DNA of 5,909 nt from an uncultured Oscillospiraceae bacterium (GCA_905234005.1 CAJOFW010000088.1:1-5909); one strand, 5' to 3'. Shown: positions 1 through 5,337, counted from the first letter of the stretch. The notes: a model not told the origin generated them from the sequence alone. Translations and numbers: made by a program.

Positions 1-135
1 CGCGATGTCCGGCAGGTGCGAAAAGCCCCAGTCCGCCATTTTCGCATGACCGGTGTTCATGCTGCTGAGCATCAGTTTTCCGAGAAAACCGTCCGGCTTG
101 CGTGTCTGATTTACAAAGCTCTTGAACAGTCCCAT
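1..135 (-). CDS. Class I SAM-dependent methyltransferase, N-terminal part (runs off left edge)
   Basis: Reading the minus strand from ATG at 133-135 gives 45 uninterrupted codons to the window edge, beginning MGLFKSFVNQTRKPDGFLGK and continuing with a segment containing MNTGHAKMADWG. A GGGAGGA ribosome binding site (141-147) sits 5 bases upstream of the ATG, which fixes the start. The N-terminal pattern (NQTRKPxGFLGK, then MNxGHAKMADWG) is one I associate with a family of small Clostridia SAM-dependent methyltransferases, where it precedes the Rossmann fold. The SAM-binding motif would lie outside the window, so the enzymatic assignment rests on recall of this leader alone. The substrate is unknown. 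No clear promoter is visible upstream; a TAACTGTTCAG-type repeat lies about 30 bases before the start. Confidence 0.6.
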   Translation of the reverse strand, partial: MGLFKSFVNQTRKPDGFLGKLMLSSMNTGHAKMADWGFSHLPDIA

Positions 136-167
136 ATTCTTCCTCCCGTTATTTTTTGACTTCCGGC

Positions 168-177
168 AACTGTTCAG
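168..177 (+). repeat. AACTGTTCAG repeat, copy 1
   Basis: AACTGTTCAG is found here and again, in the same orientation, at 525-534 and 1105-1114, with an inverted one-mismatch copy near 1136-1145. This copy lies between the methyltransferase start and the degenerate hydrolase remnant. It does not form a hairpin on its own. Confidence 0.5.
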
Positions 178-249
178 ATACCCCCGTTGCCTCATATTCT
201 GTCATTTCAATGCTTTTTCATCACGGCTGCAGCGCGGGGGATACGTCCG

Positions 250-408
250 TCAGCCATTGTGACCTTCACATCGGCATACCCCGGCATCCGGGAAAAGCTG
301 TCGGCAGCTATCCGCGGTAGACCGCCGGTTGAAATCCGCTCCGGATATCATCGGCGCGAGAAGGACGAGCGTCGGATCAGCCCTGCTGCCGTACTCGTTA
401 ATAAACAA
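250..408 (-). pseudogene. Degenerate N-terminal fragment of an alpha/beta hydrolase (tentative)
   Basis: On the minus strand, TTG at 406-408 opens a 52-codon stretch beginning LFINEYGSRADPTLVLLAPM and continuing ISGADF, closed by TGA at 250-252. The start resembles the first beta strands of a Clostridia alpha/beta hydrolase family (INEYG..., PTLVLL.PM..SG.DL), in which a DQGGHG-like stretch and a nucleophile elbow would follow. After ISGADF the resemblance ends; only a stray EGHNG precedes the stop. There is no ATG or ribosome binding site at the proper place. Another minus frame remains open to TGA at 203-205 and encodes VTMADGRIPRAAAVMKKH, which could be a C-terminal piece of the same or another gene. 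I read this as a deleted, frameshifted remnant. The family match is from memory. Confidence 0.4.
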
Positions 409-453
409 GGCACGCCGTGCATTAGACAAGACTAACCCATGCGCAAAACCAAA

Positions 454-500
454 CGCCCATCACGCGGCCGTCCATCCTGGCCTTTCCTGTATGATGGGCG
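454..500. repeat. Inverted repeat / hairpin
   Basis: CGCCCATCA (454-462) and TGATGGGCG (492-500) are perfect 9-base inverted arms, and a GGCC/GGCC pair (466-469 with 479-482) can extend the structure inside. No T-run follows on either strand, so it is a poor terminator candidate. It lies in the gene-free region just before the second TAACTGTTCAG copy. Confidence 0.4.
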
Positions 501-522
501 ATGGCATATCATTGGTCTTCTC

Positions 523-535
523 GTAACTGTTCAGC
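523..535 (+). repeat. GTAACTGTTCAGC repeat, copy 2
   Basis: GTAACTGTTCAGC matches the left arm of the hairpin at 1103-1116 over all 13 bases. Here it has no inverted partner nearby. It lies between the hydrolase remnant on its left and the terminator/cbiK remnant on its right. Confidence 0.5.
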
Positions 536-616
536 TTCTCTTACCATTGTACTCTACAAGAAGCCTTTTTTCAAGTGTAATGATCCAAAAAGAAGTGCAC
601 AGGGCCCTCCCGGCGA

Positions 617-657
617 AAACGCCCCTTGCACTCACAAAGCGGGTTCAAGGGGCGTTT
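617..657 (-). terminator. Orphan intrinsic-terminator-like hairpin
   Basis: AAACGCCCCTTG (617-628) and CAAGGGGCGTTT (646-657) are perfect 12-base inverted arms around a 17-base loop. Read on the minus strand, the second arm ends in GGGGCGTTTT, a GC-rich stem followed by a short U-run, as in a rho-independent terminator. It lies downstream of the cbiK remnant on that strand, so it could once have ended that transcript. No intact gene now feeds into it. The loop is longer than is typical. Confidence 0.5.
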
Positions 658-873
658 CATATCGTACCAGGTGCTTTCAAATGGCGTGCGAATTACGCGT
701 CAATTGGCGCAAAGCCGGCGAAAAGAACCATTTACGGCGCGCCAGAATCCGGCATTTTCCATATCTCGAGGTTACCTCGGCGTCTCTCATTGCCGCAAGC
801 GGTCGCGGGGTTCTGCACTGTGTTCATAAAACAGAATCCGGAAATACGCTTCTCGCACAAACGTCCTGTGTCC

Positions 874-951
874 CGCGTCCTCAATGCCCTTGATGTCCTC
901 AGCGCGGCTATCGTTGAAGGAGGTGCCGAAGCTCACCGTCAGAAGCTCGTT
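874..951 (-). pseudogene. cbiK: N-terminal fragment of sirohydrochlorin cobaltochelatase (CbiK-like)
   Basis: Minus-strand codons from 951 to 874 read NELLTVSFGTSFNDSRAEDI then KGIEDA. This is the characteristic N-terminus of CbiK, the anaerobic cobaltochelatase that inserts Co2+ into sirohydrochlorin early in cobalamin synthesis (ELLVVSFGTSYNDSR...IxxIExA). After IEDA the match breaks down. The frame stays open to about 790 with VREAYFRILF, which may echo the VRRAFTSxxI segment, but the catalytic histidines and the rest of the roughly 260-residue enzyme are absent. No in-frame ATG lies at the expected place: the only upstream in-frame ATG falls inside the riboswitch. A cobalamin riboswitch remnant lies directly upstream on the same strand, which independently supports the assignment. 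I judge it a non-functional relic. Confidence 0.7.
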
Positions 952-967
952 CCCGCCGATCTCATCT

Positions 968-1080
968 CTTCCCGGTTTCCCGGTGATCTGCGAGCCGAGG
1001 CTCCCGTACACAGTGACGGCATCGCGCCGGATTCTCACCGGCTTCCCTTTTCACCCGCCTTCCGGCGGACACCCCTGTGG
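968..1080 (-). promoter_or_regulatory. Cobalamin (B12) riboswitch, 3'-truncated remnant
   Basis: On the minus strand the order of conserved parts is: AGGGGTGT (near 1070), GGTGAAAAGGGAAGCCGGTG, GAGAATCCGGC (GGGAAGCC through GGC at 1026-1047), a B12-box-like GCCGTCACTGT (1010-1020), an ACGGGAGCC segment, and CACCGGGAAACCGGGAAG (968-985). These follow the cobalamin riboswitch consensus closely, including the GCCGG/CCGGC stem and the GGGAAACCGGGAAG element. The B12 box differs from the usual CCGCCACTG. The 3' portion that normally follows, with its CCxxxAGxCAGGAGACCTGCC closing segment, is missing, and the cbiK fragment begins only 17 bases later. In an intact form it would repress the downstream gene when adenosylcobalamin binds. 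Here it probably cannot switch. Confidence 0.8.
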
Positions 1081-1102
1081 TTCAATCCTTTTATTCTGTT
1101 TT

Positions 1103-1145
1103 GTAACTGTTCAGCACCCGCTGCGCCGGGCTGCTGAACGGTTAC
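1103..1145. repeat. Long hairpin built from the TAACTGTTCAGC repeat (copy 3 and inverted copy)
   Basis: GTAACTGTTCAGCA (1103-1116) pairs with TGCTGAACGGTTAC (1132-1145): 14-base arms with a single difference that still allows a G-T pair. An inner CCCG/CGGG stem leaves a small loop. The left arm is the same 13-mer found at 523-535 and shares AACTGTTCAG with 168-177. No T-run follows on either strand, so a terminator role is not favoured. It lies immediately upstream, in minus-strand terms, of the riboswitch remnant, where that riboswitch's promoter would be expected. It may be a palindromic dispersed repeat or the fused ends of a small mobile element. Confidence 0.65.
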
Positions 1146-1219
1146 AACGGAACACTCTTTTCTCACCTGCATGAAACGAACCGCATCTGTGAGGATCGGA
1201 CGGAAACGCCGGCGCTTCG
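1146..1219. other. Short non-coding spacer, nothing recognised
   Basis: Between the hairpin repeat and the AT-rich palindrome I see no gene, promoter or conserved motif. The only structure is the perfect 12-base palindrome CGCTTCGAAGCG at 1213-1224, which overlaps the start of the next repeat. It completes the gene-free region that begins near 150. Confidence 0.4.
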
Positions 1220-1268
1220 AAGCGAATGAAAGTTCTTTTTGATACTTTTTCTTTCAAGAAAAAGTATT
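1220..1268 (+). repeat. AT-rich palindromic dispersed repeat, copy A
   Basis: The unit reads AAGCGAAT, then AAAGTTCTTTTTGATAC, then a hairpin with ATACTTTTTCTT (1242-1253) paired to AAGAAAAAGTAT (1256-1267). A nearly identical unit is at 5769-5818, and the hairpin alone recurs at 5310-5337. The stem is A/T-rich with an internal T-tract, unlike a classical terminator. It lies just beyond the groESL terminator hairpin. Confidence 0.7.
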
Positions 1269-1276
1269 ACCTGTGA

Positions 1277-1312
1277 AATCACCCCTGACCTCAGAAGAGA
1301 TCAGGGGTGATT
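1277..1312 (-). terminator. Probable groESL transcription terminator
   Basis: AATCACCCCTGA (1277-1288) and TCAGGGGTGATT (1301-1312) form a perfect 12-base stem, extended inside by CTC/GAG around an AGAA loop (plus-strand reading). It lies about 100 bases after the groEL stop and is the only strong hairpin there. In the minus-strand transcript only a weak U-run (GAUUUCAC) follows, so efficiency is uncertain. Confidence 0.6.
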
Positions 1313-1410
1313 CGTATCATGTCAGGCGCTTTTCTCTGGTGCAGGTTCGGTGCAAATCACCGCACGGATACGCTCAAAGCTCAGCGTTTGCATGTGGTTG
1401 GGCTATTGGA

Positions 1411-3036
1411 TCAATACATGCCGCCCATGTCGGGGTTTGCGGCGACGGGGGCGGGGGGCTCCTTGATGTCGGTCACGAGGCTCTCGGTCGTGAGAACCAT
1501 CGAGGCGACGGACGCGGCGTTCTCGAGGGCGCTGCGGCAGACCTTGGTCGGGTCGATGATGCCGGCGGCGATCATATCGCAGAACGCCTCCTTCGCGGCG
1601 TCGAAGCCGAAGGTGGGAACGTCGCTCGAGACGACCTTGTCGAGGATGACGGCGCCCTGCAGACCGGCGTTCGCGGCGATCTGCATGATCGGGGCCTCCA
1701 GCGCCTTCGCGACGGCGGCCGCGCCGGTCTTCTCGTCGCCCTCCAGCGTCTCGGCCACGGCCGCGGCGGCCTTGGAGCCGAGGACATAGGCCGTGCCGCC
1801 GCCGGCGACGACGCCCTCCTCGACGGCTGCGCGGGTGGCGTTCAGCGCGTCCTCGATGCGGAGCTTCTTCTCCTTCATCTCGGTCTCGGTCGCGGCGCCG
1901 ACCTTGATGACGGCCACGCCGCCGGCGAGCTTGGCAAGACGCTCGGTCAGCTTCTCGCGGTCATACTCGCTCTCGGTGATCTCGGCCTGATTCGTGATCT
2001 GGCGGATGCGGTCGGAGATCGCGGCGGGATCGCCCGCGCCGTCGACGATGATCGTGTTCTCCTTGGAGACCTTGACCTGACGGGCGGAGCCGAGCATATC
2101 GACGGTCGCGTCACGCAGCTCCATGCCGATGTCGGAGGAGATGACCTGACCGCCGGTCAGGATCGCGATGTCCTGCAGCATATCCTTGCGGCGGTCGCCG
2201 AAGCCGGGGGCCTTGACGCACACGCAGGTGAACGTGCCGCGGATGCGGTTGAGCACGATGGTGGCAAGGGCCTCGCCCTCGACGTCCTCGGCGATGATGA
2301 GCATCTTGCGGCCGGCCTGCACGACCTGCTCCATGACGGGCAGGATGTCCTGGATGTTGCCGATCTTTTTGTCGGTGATGAAGATCATCGGATCATCGAG
2401 CACGGCCTCCATCTTCTCGGTGTCGGTGACCATGTAGGGGTTGATGTAGCCGCGGTCGAACTGCATGCCCTCGACGACCTCGGAGTAGGTGTCGACGGTC
2501 TTCGACTCCTCGACCGTGATGACGCCGTTCTGGCCGACCTTCTCCATCGCCTCGGCGATGAGCTGGCCGATCTTCTCCTCGCCGGAGGAGACGGCGCCGA
2601 CGCGGGCGATATCGCCGCTGCCGGACACGGGCTGGGAGTTGGCCTTGATGGCCTCGACGGCGGCGTCGGCGGCCTTCGCGATGCCGCGCTTCATGACCAT
2701 CGGGTTCGCGCCGGCGGCGAGGTTCTTCAGGCCCTCGCGGATGATCGCCTGGGCGAGGATGGTGGCGGACGTCGTGCCGTCGCCGGCGACGTCGTTCGTC
2801 TTCGTGGAGACCTCCTTGATCATCTGGGCGCCCATGTTTTCAAACGGGTCCTCCAGCTCGATCTCCTTCGCGATGGTCACGCCGTCGTTCGTGACGAGGG
2901 GAGCGCCGTATTTCTTGTCGAGCACGACGTTGCGGCCCTTGGGGCCTACGGTGATCTTGACGGTGTCGGCGAGCTTATCCACGCCGCGCTGCAGGGCAGT
3001 GCGGGCCTCTTCTCCGTAAATGATCTGCTTTGCCAT
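1411..3036 (-). CDS. groEL: Chaperonin GroEL (Hsp60)
   Basis: This 541-residue protein is the large subunit of the bacterial chaperonin, a cytoplasmic double-ring ATPase that encloses and refolds non-native proteins with GroES. It is full length. Equatorial-domain nucleotide contacts are intact: NDGVTIAKEI near residues 50-58, the GDGTT phosphate loop at 85-89, and the DALNATRAAVEEGVVAGGG chaperonin signature around 396-414 with the catalytic Asp at 396. The apical domain spans about 190-375 and includes YINPYM (197-202) and KAPGFGDRRK (275-284). The C-terminal tail is short and ends DMGGMY, a single GGM rather than a long GGM repeat. The ATG at 3034-3036 has an AGGAGG site at 3047-3052. It starts 18 bases after the groES stop and shares its CIRCE-controlled promoter. 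Confidence 0.98.
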   Translation of the reverse strand: MAKQIIYGEEARTALQRGVDKLADTVKITVGPKGRNVVLDKKYGAPLVTNDGVTIAKEIELEDPFENMGAQMIKEVSTKTNDVAGDGTTSATILAQAIIREGLKNLAAGANPMVMKRGIAKAADAAVEAIKANSQPVSGSGDIARVGAVSSGEEKIGQLIAEAMEKVGQNGVITVEESKTVDTYSEVVEGMQFDRGYINPYMVTDTEKMEAVLDDPMIFITDKKIGNIQDILPVMEQVVQAGRKMLIIAEDVEGEALATIVLNRIRGTFTCVCVKAPGFGDRRKDMLQDIAILTGGQVISSDIGMELRDATVDMLGSARQVKVSKENTIIVDGAGDPAAISDRIRQITNQAEITESEYDREKLTERLAKLAGGVAVIKVGAATETEMKEKKLRIEDALNATRAAVEEGVVAGGGTAYVLGSKAAAAVAETLEGDEKTGAAAVAKALEAPIMQIAANAGLQGAVILDKVVSSDVPTFGFDAAKEAFCDMIAAGIIDPTKVCRSALENAASVASMVLTTESLVTDIKEPPAPVAANPDMGGMY

Positions 3037-3054
3037 TGTAATGATACCTCCTGA

Positions 3055-3339
3055 TTACTCCACGATGGCGAGGATGTCGCCCTGGCGGACGATCGTGTAC
3101 TCCTCGTCCTCCACCTTCACGGTGGTGCCTGTGTACTTGCCGGTGATGATGCGGTCGCCGGCCTTGACCTCCATCTTGACCTCGTTGCCGTCCACAATGC
3201 CGCCGGGGCCGACGGCTACGACCTCGTAGATCTCGGGCTTCTCCTGCGCGGACGCGGCGAGAAGGATGCCGCTCTTCGTCTTTTCTTCCGCCTCGAGGCG
3301 CTTGACAACGACCTTATCGGCCAGAGGTTTCAGAGTCAT
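3055..3339 (-). CDS. groES: Co-chaperonin GroES (Hsp10)
   Basis: This 94-residue protein has the usual family length and is the lid of the GroEL chamber. It starts MTLKPLADKVVVK. The mobile loop (about residues 17-34) contains SGILL at 23-27, the hydrophobic contact with the GroEL apical domain. GPGG at 45-48 lies near the roof hairpin, and the C-terminus reads YTIVRQGDILAIVE. The ATG at 3337-3339 is preceded by an AGGAGG site (3349-3354) nine bases away. It is the first gene of the groES-groEL operon, and its stop codon lies three bases from the groEL ribosome binding site. Confidence 0.97.
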   Translation of the reverse strand: MTLKPLADKVVVKRLEAEEKTKSGILLAASAQEKPEIYEVVAVGPGGIVDGNEVKMEVKAGDRIITGKYTGTTVKVEDEEYTIVRQGDILAIVE

Positions 3340-3385
3340 GGTAGAATTCCTCCTGTCATATAAAGAAATATGTGTATACAGATTT

Positions 3386-3424
3386 TGTGTGTTAGCACTC
3401 TTTTGGCCTGAGTGCTAACACACA
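3386..3424. promoter_or_regulatory. CIRCE operator (HrcA binding site)
   Basis: TTAGCACTC (3392-3400), nine bases, then GAGTGCTAA (3410-3418) is a perfect match to the CIRCE consensus, the operator of the heat-shock repressor HrcA. The inverted repeat extends beyond the consensus to 15 perfect bases per arm (3386-3400 and 3410-3424). It begins just downstream of the -10 box, so it should cover the transcription start and lie in the 5' leader of groES. This predicts HrcA repression relieved by heat or misfolded protein. The hrcA gene is not in the window. Confidence 0.97.
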
Positions 3425-3425
3425 T

Positions 3426-3454
3426 ATAATAACCCAGTCGGGCCGTTTCTTCAA
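3426..3454 (-). promoter_or_regulatory. Sigma-A promoter of groESL
   Basis: On the minus strand, TTGAAG (-35, 3449-3454), a 17-base spacer and TATTAT (-10, 3426-3431) form a good vegetative promoter. The predicted start near 3419 falls at the edge of CIRCE. The -35 box lies 31 bases after the stop of the methyltransferase gene. No terminator separates the two, so some read-through into groESL is possible. Confidence 0.8.
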
Positions 3455-3485
3455 CTGGCAATCTGCACAAATTAAACGCTGGAAT

Positions 3486-4595
3486 TTATCGGAAATACAT
3501 GAATAAGTTACATTGCAGCATCCCGTTGTACAGCTTTCGCTTTTTGTCGGCCCTGCGGCCGAAAAAGCGCTCAAAATCGACGTCGGACGAGAGGATGTTG
3601 GCCTTCCACTCCGGCGAACGCGGTACAGCCGCGCCGAACGCCCGATACAGCGCCCGGGCCTCGCCGCGTTCGAGCATCCGCTCGCCGTAGGGGGGATTGC
3701 ACACGATGACGCCCTTTTCGGCGGGCGGCGGCGTATGGCACGCGTCGGCGACGGTGAACGTGATGTCGTCCGCGACCCCGGCGCGGCGGGCGTTTTCGCG
3801 GCTCAGGGCGACGGCGCGGGGGTCGACGTCGGAGGCGAAGATGCGGTATTCGCCCGCAAATTCGGCGGCCCGGGCCTCGTCCGCCGCCTCACGCCAGACG
3901 GCGGCGGGGACGTTGGGCCAGCGCTGCGCGGCAAACGTCCGGCCCAGACCGGGGGCGCGGTTGCGGGCGATCAGCGCGGCCTCGATGGGCAGGGTGCCGC
4001 TGCCGCAGAACGGATCCCAGAACGCGTCGCGGCCCCTGTAGCGGGCGAAGCCGACCATGGCCGCCGCCAGCGTCTCACGCAGCGGCGCGGCGACGTGGCC
4101 GGGCCGATAGCCCCGTTTGAACAGCGGCGTGCCCGTCGTGTCGAGGAATATCTCGGCGCGATCCCGTACGACGGAAAACTGCATCTGGTAGACGGCCCCG
4201 GTCTCGGGCAGCCATTCGGTGCGGTAGGCGCGGCCCAGCGCGGCGGCGGACGCCTTTTTGATGATGCGCTGGCAGTCCGGCACCGAGTGCAGCGCGGAAT
4301 CGCGGCAATAGCCCTTGACCGGAAACTGTCCGTCGCGGGGGATGTGATCCGCCAGCGGCAGCGCCTTCACGCCCTCGAACAGCTCGTCGAACGTGTGCGC
4401 CGGGAAGCTGCCGAGCAGGAGCAGCACGCGCTCGCCGGTGCGCAGGCGCAGATTGGCCCGGGCGACGTCGATCGGCCCGCCCGAGAAGCGGACGCGGCCG
4501 TTCTCGGCCCGCACGTTTTCGATACCCATGCGGCGCAGCTCGTCGGCGGCGGGGCCTTCCAGCCCGAACAGGCAGGGGACGACAAGCTCAGCCAC
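3486..4595 (-). CDS. THUMP-domain class I SAM-dependent RNA methyltransferase (RlmL/YpsC family)
   Basis: This 369-residue protein matches the COG0116 family, which methylates guanine N2 in 23S rRNA (E. coli RlmL N-terminal half; B. subtilis YpsC). An N-terminal ferredoxin-like segment (1-55, VPCLFGLEGPAADELRRMG) is followed by a THUMP RNA-binding domain (about 56-155), a KRGYRPGHVAAPLRETLAAA linker (160-179), and a Rossmann methyltransferase domain. SAM motif I is DPFCGSGTLPIEAA (194-207), an acidic SAM contact lies at SDVDP (255-259), and the catalytic motif is NPPYGERM (300-307). KLYNG (354-358) near the end is typical. The start is GTG at 4593-4595 with AAGGAG at 4603-4608, seven bases upstream. 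It overlaps the upstream membrane-protein gene by eight bases, suggesting translational coupling. The exact target base cannot be read from sequence. Confidence 0.9.
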   Translation of the reverse strand: MAELVVPCLFGLEGPAADELRRMGIENVRAENGRVRFSGGPIDVARANLRLRTGERVLLLLGSFPAHTFDELFEGVKALPLADHIPRDGQFPVKGYCRDSALHSVPDCQRIIKKASAAALGRAYRTEWLPETGAVYQMQFSVVRDRAEIFLDTTGTPLFKRGYRPGHVAAPLRETLAAAMVGFARYRGRDAFWDPFCGSGTLPIEAALIARNRAPGLGRTFAAQRWPNVPAAVWREAADEARAAEFAGEYRIFASDVDPRAVALSRENARRAGVADDITFTVADACHTPPPAEKGVIVCNPPYGERMLERGEARALYRAFGAAVPRSPEWKANILSSDVDFERFFGRRADKKRKLYNGMLQCNLFMYFR

Positions 4596-5244
4596 GGCGA
4601 CGCTCCTTCCCGCCGTACACGCCGACGCCGACGAGCGTGAATTCCACGACGGCGTAGACGAGCAGAACCCCGGCGATAACGGACAGCGTGACGGCGGCGG
4701 TGACGCTGACGTTCCCGACCCGGTCGGCGTCCAGCAGGACGGGGCAGAGGTAGACGCTGTAATCGTCGACCTCGGCGATCACGCCGGACTCGACCATCCT
4801 CGCGCCGTTTTCGTTGAACCAGTCGACCGTGAGCTGTGCGACGGACTCGTCCGTCAGCGTCCGGCCCGTGCCGGTCACGAGGATGTGATAGGGCATCGTC
4901 GACGATTCGCCGGTGAGATAGGCCATGGACGCGTCCCGGAGCGTCACGATCGAATCCCGCCAGGAGGCGGGGAAGCGAACCGTGACGAACTGGTCGCCGA
5001 CGGGCACGATGGCGTAATACGCCGTGATATCGCCGCCGGCGCTCCGTTCCTCGCCGACGATGTCCATGATGAAGACGGCGTCGATCTCGACGTAAGCGCC
5101 GTTTACGAGCGCCGACGTGTCGGTGACGGTCTCGCCGCCGCGAATGACGCGGGCGATCGCGAAGCCCGTGGCGAACAGAATGGCCGCGGCCGCGACGACG
5201 GCGGCGACGGCCCGCAAAATGGCAAAGCCCCGTTTGTTATGCAT
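4588..5244 (-). CDS. Uncharacterised two-helix membrane protein
   Basis: I do not recognise this protein; there is some resemblance to small Clostridia membrane proteins of unknown function. From the chosen ATG (5242-5244) it has 218 residues. A hydrophobic helix at about 7-32, after the basic MHNKRG start, and another at about 177-205, followed by the basic tail GGKERRRG, predict both ends inside. The middle 140 residues (about 36-176) should then face outside. That domain contains VNGAYVEIDAVFIMD (48-62) and ends in YSVYLCPVLL. No catalytic motif is evident. The start is chosen because GAGGT (5252-5256) lies seven bases upstream. An ATG at 5260-5262 is also in frame but lacks a usable site within the predicted transcript, and an ATG at 5305-5307 lies inside the promoter. 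Its stop overlaps the methyltransferase start. Confidence 0.75.
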   Translation of the reverse strand: MHNKRGFAILRAVAAVVAAAAILFATGFAIARVIRGGETVTDTSALVNGAYVEIDAVFIMDIVGEERSAGGDITAYYAIVPVGDQFVTVRFPASWRDSIVTLRDASMAYLTGESSTMPYHILVTGTGRTLTDESVAQLTVDWFNENGARMVESGVIAEVDDYSVYLCPVLLDADRVGNVSVTAAVTLSVIAGVLLVYAVVEFTLVGVGVYGGKERRRG

Positions 5245-5278
5245 GGCGGTTACCTCGATCATTCTATGTACGTCCTCT

Positions 5279-5307
5279 ACTATATACCACCGCCGAGGAA
5301 TTTGCAA
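5279..5307 (-). promoter_or_regulatory. Probable sigma-A promoter of the membrane protein/methyltransferase unit
   Basis: On the minus strand, TTGCAA (5302-5307), a 17-base spacer and TATAGT (5279-5284) form a credible promoter. The predicted start near 5272 gives a leader of about 28 bases before the ATG at 5244. The -35 box begins three bases from the AT-rich palindrome copy B, so anything upstream of -35 has been replaced by repeat sequence. Confidence 0.6.
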
Positions 5308-5309
5308 AT

Positions 5310-5337
5310 GATACTTTTTCTTTCAAGAAAAAGTATC
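5310..5337. repeat. AT-rich palindromic repeat, copy B (hairpin only)
   Basis: GATACTTTTTCTT and AAGAAAAAGTATC form a perfect inverted repeat, and the hairpin core is identical to copy A at 1242-1267. The AAGCGAAT...GTTCTTTTT arm present in copies A and C is missing. One flank meets the promoter of the membrane-protein gene. The other runs directly into the recombinase fragment, sharing its last codons (GAT ACT). It lies exactly at a gene-truncation boundary. Confidence 0.7.

Noticed and set aside
787..1038. Treating the 83-codon minus frame as an intact small gene
   Set aside because: Its ATG lies inside the riboswitch aptamer, and the first 29 residues are translated RNA structure. Only the middle resembles CbiK, so it is better read as a relic.
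439..1137. A 232-codon plus-strand open frame over the gene-free region
   Set aside because: It runs antisense through the riboswitch and cbiK remnant, lacks a ribosome binding site, and has no recognisable protein character.
150..1270. A CRISPR array or tRNA/rRNA gene in the gene-free left region
   Set aside because: The TAACTGTTCAG copies are far apart and irregularly spaced, so they are not CRISPR repeats, and I find no tRNA cloverleaf or rRNA sequence.
1339..1370. A second cobalamin riboswitch on the plus strand (CGGTGCAAATCACCG followed by CACGG)
   Set aside because: It resembles one riboswitch stem, but no B12 box, GGGAAACCGGGAAG element or downstream plus-strand gene follows. It lies in the groEL 3' region and is probably coincidental.
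1273..3054. A 593-codon plus-strand open frame opposite groEL
   Set aside because: It lies wholly antisense to an unmistakable groEL. Its translation is a low-complexity run of Gly, Asp, Leu and Ala, as produced by the complement of GC-rich codons.
3513..4640. A 375-codon plus-strand open frame opposite the methyltransferase gene
   Set aside because: It is the antisense shadow of a well-supported THUMP methyltransferase. It has no family features and is rich in Arg, Gly and Ala as expected of a shadow.
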